15,989 nt of DNA from contig MHRQ01000031.1 of the NCBI GenBank assembly GCA_001821015.1, forward strand, positions 1 to 15,989, given 5' to 3'. Below the pieces are notes generated by a model. The model ran no database searches. It had not been told where the DNA came from and worked only from the letters and a program-made list of their open reading frames with translations. The number at the start of each line of letters is the position of its first letter. Positions within the stretch are counted from its first letter, which is position 1. This DNA comes from Candidatus Taylorbacteria bacterium RIFCSPHIGHO2_02_FULL_46_13 (lineage in GTDB: Bacteria; Patescibacteriota; Minisyncoccia; Phycocordibacterales; DSPV01). Position numbers and translations under genes: made by a program. This document shows positions 13,562-15,989 of the stretch, one piece after another.

Positions 13562-13603
13562 AAGTAGATTATGCATGTGAAGCATTCCAATCAAATCAAA
13601 TAA

Positions 13604-13625
13604 AAGGAGTCCCATGGGACTCCTT
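13604..13625. terminator. 22-bp perfect palindrome, terminator-like
   Basis: A perfect palindrome with GGAGTCC/GGACTCC arms is preceded on the plus strand by AAATAAAA, so on the minus strand the stem is followed by TTTTATTT. On the plus strand no T-run follows. It may end transcripts from either direction or shield the tRNA region from antisense transcription. The rest of 13562-13714 shows no gene. Confidence 0.45.
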
Positions 13626-13714
13626 GGTGCTTCTGTTCCATCAGGTTAGGAATTGCGCCCGACAGACATCTTCTTTATCTGATCGTTTCCGCATAAGAAT
13701 TCTGAGGTAAGCCC

Positions 13715-13744
13715 TTGACAAAAAGGGTGGTTAAGTTGTAGACT
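13715..13744 (+). promoter_or_regulatory. Promoter of the 71-aa/329-aa cassette
   Basis: Perfect TTGACA (13715-13720), an 18-nt spacer and TAGACT (13739-13744; 4 of 6). A second perfect TTGACA lies at 13761-13766, but without a good -10 at the right distance. Expected start near 13751, leader about 70 nt. Confidence 0.6.
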
Positions 13745-13823
13745 TACGACAAATGGTTCCTTGACAATTCACCTAATTGGCTTGGAAAAACTCAACAAAA
13801 TACAGACAAGGAAAGGAAAATCT

Positions 13824-14039
13824 ATGAGTACCACCAGTAGGCAATACTCTGAAACAGAGGTACTGAAGAGAATAACCAAGGAAAAGAACCGCTTATGCGT
13901 AATTTTCTTGGCAGTCATCCTTACAGTGGCCGGTGTGGCGTTTTTCACCGTCCGCTTTGCGGATCGGCTCCTCGAAAAACAGGACAAACAAATCAAAGAT
14001 CTGACGACGACTAATCAGGTTTCCCACCCCAAACAATAG
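13824..14039 (+). CDS. Small single-TM membrane protein, unknown function
   Basis: A 71-residue protein of unknown function. The N-terminal 23 residues are charged (SETEVLKRITKEKNR), one membrane segment covers about 24-46 (LCVIFLAVILTVAGVAFFTV), and a short polar tail follows (DRLLEKQDKQIKDLTTTNQ), possibly helical. The ATG at 13824 is preceded by AAGGAAAGGAAAA, one of the strongest ribosome sites in the window; the in-frame TTG at 13761 is rejected since it is itself part of the second TTGACA. It is the first gene of a two-gene unit, 21 nt ahead of the 329-aa gene. The shared promoter and terminator suggest that the two proteins act together, for example as a small membrane partner of the exported protein (inference). 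Confidence 0.75.
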   Translation: MSTTSRQYSETEVLKRITKEKNRLCVIFLAVILTVAGVAFFTVRFADRLLEKQDKQIKDLTTTNQVSHPKQ

Positions 14040-14060
14040 CAAAAAACAGAAAGGCAGAAA

Positions 14061-15050
14061 ATGAAGACTAAAAAAATTAACGCGTGGTTTGCCACGCGCG
14101 TCATCACCTTGTTGCTAGTAATAATCGTGTTGTGGATTCCGTTCCACAATGTCCGAGCCCAGCAAGTGAGCACAAACAACCCTATCGGCATTTTGCCGGT
14201 TAAGCTCAATCCACCAGAGGTGGAGCAGGGAACAACCGTTCACTTCCTTGACCCTGAACTCCCGTTCTTAAATAAGAGTCAAACTCTGGCTCCTATATAT
14301 AACCTGGGCCCAGAACCTTCGCAGGAATGGAGCTGGAGTGATGCATTTTGTGATTCATTAATCTCGGCAGGTGTCACTGCAGGGGTTGGGATGTTGTTAG
14401 ACGATAGCGCACCATCCCCGAATGTAGTCGCCCCGCTAGCATGGTGGCTTATCAGAACCGCAATAGTGATTGCCGTTTCGATAGTTGGCTGGATGTTCTA
14501 TCATCTCGTTAAGTGGGCGAAAAGATTTTCAAAGCCCGCGCCAAAAAATCCACAGCCGCCACAGCAGCCAACGAATGAAACGCAGAACGCGTATTTTAAG
14601 CTTTCTGCAGATTCTAGCGGAACCAGTAGCGGGGATAGCGGTGTCGGTAACTCGGCAAACAATATATATGGCTGGGCACCGGAGGACGGGTTTGTAATAG
14701 AGGCATCCTCTCCGTACCTTTGGTCAACGGACCCTGCCTGTACTAATTGTTGGGTCGCGCTTGTGCGTATTGTGCTGACATTTACCAATAGTTGTGTGTT
14801 GGCTCAAATGTACATGCAGGATGTTCTTGTGAATACCGAGGCTTGGATTTTGGGGGTAACTAACACCCCCAGCGGTGATTACGCGTACTACGCGAACCTA
14901 AGCTTCACCAACGAGGTGGACACGGTGTCCTATCCGCAGGGGTATTACCGGTTCCTGGCTGACTCGGAGGTTACTCCCCTCAAAAAAGACCAGACAGGAG
15001 CATGGGTCCCCACGGGCCCACCTCTGACTCTTGTCACTAACATTCCCTAG
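14061..15050 (+). CDS. Exported, membrane-anchored protein of unknown function
   Basis: A 329-residue protein I do not recognise. It begins with a typical signal peptide: basic MKTKKINAWFATR, a hydrophobic core (14-27) and a likely cleavage site after VRA (33). A Pro-rich external segment follows (34-125), then a strong second membrane segment (about 126-149, LAWWLIRTAIVIAVSIVGWM), a Lys/Pro/Gln linker (151-172), a Ser/Gly-rich low-complexity stretch (182-200), and a C-terminal domain of about 125 residues with aromatic and Asn/Thr-rich, beta-like sequence and a CTNC motif (227-230). Which side of the membrane the C-terminal domain lies on depends on whether the signal peptide is cleaved. AAAGG lies 7-8 nt before the ATG. 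An intrinsic terminator follows. Surface display is plausible; no enzyme motif is visible. Confidence 0.75.
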   Translation: MKTKKINAWFATRVITLLLVIIVLWIPFHNVRAQQVSTNNPIGILPVKLNPPEVEQGTTVHFLDPELPFLNKSQTLAPIYNLGPEPSQEWSWSDAFCDSLISAGVTAGVGMLLDDSAPSPNVVAPLAWWLIRTAIVIAVSIVGWMFYHLVKWAKRFSKPAPKNPQPPQQPTNETQNAYFKLSADSSGTSSGDSGVGNSANNIYGWAPEDGFVIEASSPYLWSTDPACTNCWVALVRIVLTFTNSCVLAQMYMQDVLVNTEAWILGVTNTPSGDYAYYANLSFTNEVDTVSYPQGYYRFLADSEVTPLKKDQTGAWVPTGPPLTLVTNIP

Positions 15051-15067
15051 TCAATTGGTGAATTGAA

Positions 15068-15119
15068 GAAAGCCTCGGCTTTCACGCAAACCCGCACAGT
15101 TATCTGTGCGGGATTTTTT
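15068..15119 (+). terminator. Intrinsic terminator after the exported-protein gene
   Basis: The main stem is 9 bp (15091-15099 with 15104-15112, loop TTAT) followed by A and six T (15114-15119). A second small hairpin of 6 bp with CTCG loop lies just upstream (15068-15083). Confidence 0.92.
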
Positions 15120-15155
15120 ATGCACATTTCTCAAAAATGAACAGTAACAATGCGC

Positions 15156-15161
15156 TATAAT
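15156..15161 (+). promoter_or_regulatory. Perfect TATAAT -10 upstream of the glycosyltransferase
   Basis: TATAAT lies 36 nt past the terminator of the preceding gene. There is no recognisable -35 at 16-18 nt (the sequence there is A-rich). The expected start is near 15168, followed by a strong AGGGAGG ribosome site at 15182-15188. Confidence 0.5.
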
Positions 15162-15219
15162 AAAGGTGTCGAAAGCCAAATAGGGAGGCCCTTTTTGTGT
15201 TAAACGATTTTTTGATACT

Positions 15220-15989
15220 TTGTCTATACCATTAAAAGTATTGATGTTCGGGTGGGAGTTTCCGCCATTTAACAGCGGGGGGTTGGGTACGGCCTGTTTT
15301 GGGCTCACCCGTGCGCTTTCAGACGAACACATATCGGTGATTTTTGTGTTGCCAAAGAAAGTTTCTATTTCTTCTGAATTTGTCCGTTTAAAATTTGCCG
15401 ATGAGTTTTTACCCGGCGTTTCAGTGACGGCCATTAATTCGCTTTTGAAACCCTATATCAGCTCAAGCGTGTATAAAAAACTGCGCAAAGGGCAAGACGA
15501 ACTATATGGTTTGAGTTTGATGGAAGAGGTGGAGCTCTATGCCCTGCGAGCGCTTGAACTTGCTAAATCTTCGGAATTTGATGTCATTCATGCTCATGAC
15601 TGGCTTTCATTCGGAGCGGGACTTGAAGCAAAACGTGTTTCCGGGAAGCCTTTGGTAGTTCACGTCCATTCCACCGAATTTGATCGCACCGGCGGCAGCG
15701 GGGCCAAGAGTGATGTGTACGAGATTGAAAAACGCGGTATAGAAGGAGCCGATAAGGTGATTGCAGTTAGTCATTTCACTAAGCGTTTTGTGGTTAAACA
15801 GTATGGTGTGCCGCCGGAAAAAGTTATGGTGGTACACAATGGTATTGCGCCCGTTCGCCTGGAAAAAGAAAAAGCCATACAAACGCACATGCGTCGTCTC
15901 CACGCCCTTAAGGGAGCAGGAAAGAAGATCGTGCTTTTTGTGGGCAGAGTAACGCTCCAAAAAGGCCCAGACTATTTTCTCCGCGCCGC
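15220..15989 (+). CDS. GT4-family glycosyltransferase, glycogen-synthase-like, N-terminal part (3' end cut)
   Basis: The frame is open to the window end (256 codons seen). The N-terminal Rossmann-like domain shows KVLMFGWEFPPFNSGGLG, the glycogen/starch-synthase-like donor loop with GGLG (20-23), then HAHDW (124-128) and VVHVHSTEFDR in the acceptor-side cleft, AVSHFTKR, VVHNGI, and the start of the second domain with LFVGRVTLQKGPDYF. These belong to GT-B glycosyltransferases of family 4/5. Sugar and acceptor cannot be told: glycogen-like polymer or surface glycan are both possible. The start is uncertain. TTG at 15220 keeps the whole first beta strand (SIPLKVLMFGWEF); ATG at 15244 would cut it. 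The strong AGGGAGG at 15182-15188 sits instead 8 nt before an out-of-frame GTG (15197) that would join this frame if one more T were present in the T6 run at 15208-15213. Confidence 0.88.
   Translation, partial: MSIPLKVLMFGWEFPPFNSGGLGTACFGLTRALSDEHISVIFVLPKKVSISSEFVRLKFADEFLPGVSVTAINSLLKPYISSSVYKKLRKGQDELYGLSLMEEVELYALRALELAKSSEFDVIHAHDWLSFGAGLEAKRVSGKPLVVHVHSTEFDRTGGSGAKSDVYEIEKRGIEGADKVIAVSHFTKRFVVKQYGVPPEKVMVVHNGIAPVRLEKEKAIQTHMRRLHALKGAGKKIVLFVGRVTLQKGPDYFLRA

Noticed and set aside
13207..13615. Minus-strand ORFs across the tRNA and hairpin modules
   Set aside because: They share short peptides such as DPTGSR only because the tRNA 3' end is duplicated; they overlap a tRNA and have no ribosome sites.
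13644..13697. A 17-codon minus-strand ORF (MRKRSDKEDVCRAQFLT) before the palindrome at 13604-13625
   Set aside because: Very short, no clear promoter or ribosome site; could be chance. Noted only because a terminator-like hairpin follows it.
15051..15434. Minus-strand ORF opposite the glycosyltransferase
   Set aside because: It is a shadow of the real plus-strand gene, overlaps its promoter and the upstream terminator, and has no family features.

Overview
The window looks like a piece of a Candidate Phyla Radiation (Patescibacteria) chromosome, most likely Parcubacteria-like. This is inferred from gene content and protein style, not from a marker search. The signs are compact overlapping operons, short versions of cell-wall proteins (96-aa MreD-like protein, 570-aa PBP2, MurF without its usual N-terminal domain), weak or absent Shine-Dalgarno sites in housekeeping genes, and a glycogen-synthase-like GT4 protein of the type common in these genomes.

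Layout. (1) 1-4549: a plus-strand run with the 3' end of prolyl-tRNA synthetase, then the rod-shape/elongation set mreB, mreC, a short mreD-like gene, an unannotated 49-codon ORF and mrdA (PBP2). Genes overlap or nearly touch. (2) 4562-6558: greA and lysS behind a clear sigma70-type promoter. (3) 6559-7397: a convergent/divergent region with tandem heptamers, two copies of a palindrome, a minus-strand gene for a 7-residue-repeat protein with its own promoter and terminator, a DnaA-box-like site, and the mraZ promoter with a MraZ-type GTGG repeat box and leader hairpin. (4) 7398-12256: a dcw-type division cluster, mraZ-rsmH-ftsL-ftsI-murF, with an AGCTTAG-type inverted repeat in front of murF. 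(5) 12279-13083: a minus-strand gene of unknown function for a two-TM protein, with terminator and promoter. (6) 13089-13625: tRNA-Glu(CUC) followed by two tandem, differently sequenced but similarly folded hairpin modules. The second module is preceded by an exact 21-nt copy of the tRNA 3' end. (7) 13715-15119: a self-contained bicistronic cassette (promoter, small membrane protein, secreted/membrane-anchored protein, intrinsic terminator). (8) 15156-end: promoter and 5' part of a GT4 glycosyltransferase, cut by the window edge.

How it works together: regions 1 and 4 hold much of the peptidoglycan machinery for elongation (MreB/C/D, PBP2) and division (MraZ, RsmH, FtsL, FtsI), plus the last cytoplasmic stem-peptide ligase (MurF). 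greA and lysS are ordinary information-processing genes. The accessory material is concentrated in 6558-7140 and 12279-15119. The most unusual stretch is the tRNA-Glu/hairpin-module array with the unknown exported-protein cassette behind it. It has the look of a tRNA-anchored insertion, but no integrase is present in the window. The first ~120 bases carry a 34-bp perfect inverted repeat reaching the window edge and are probably a sequence-end artefact.
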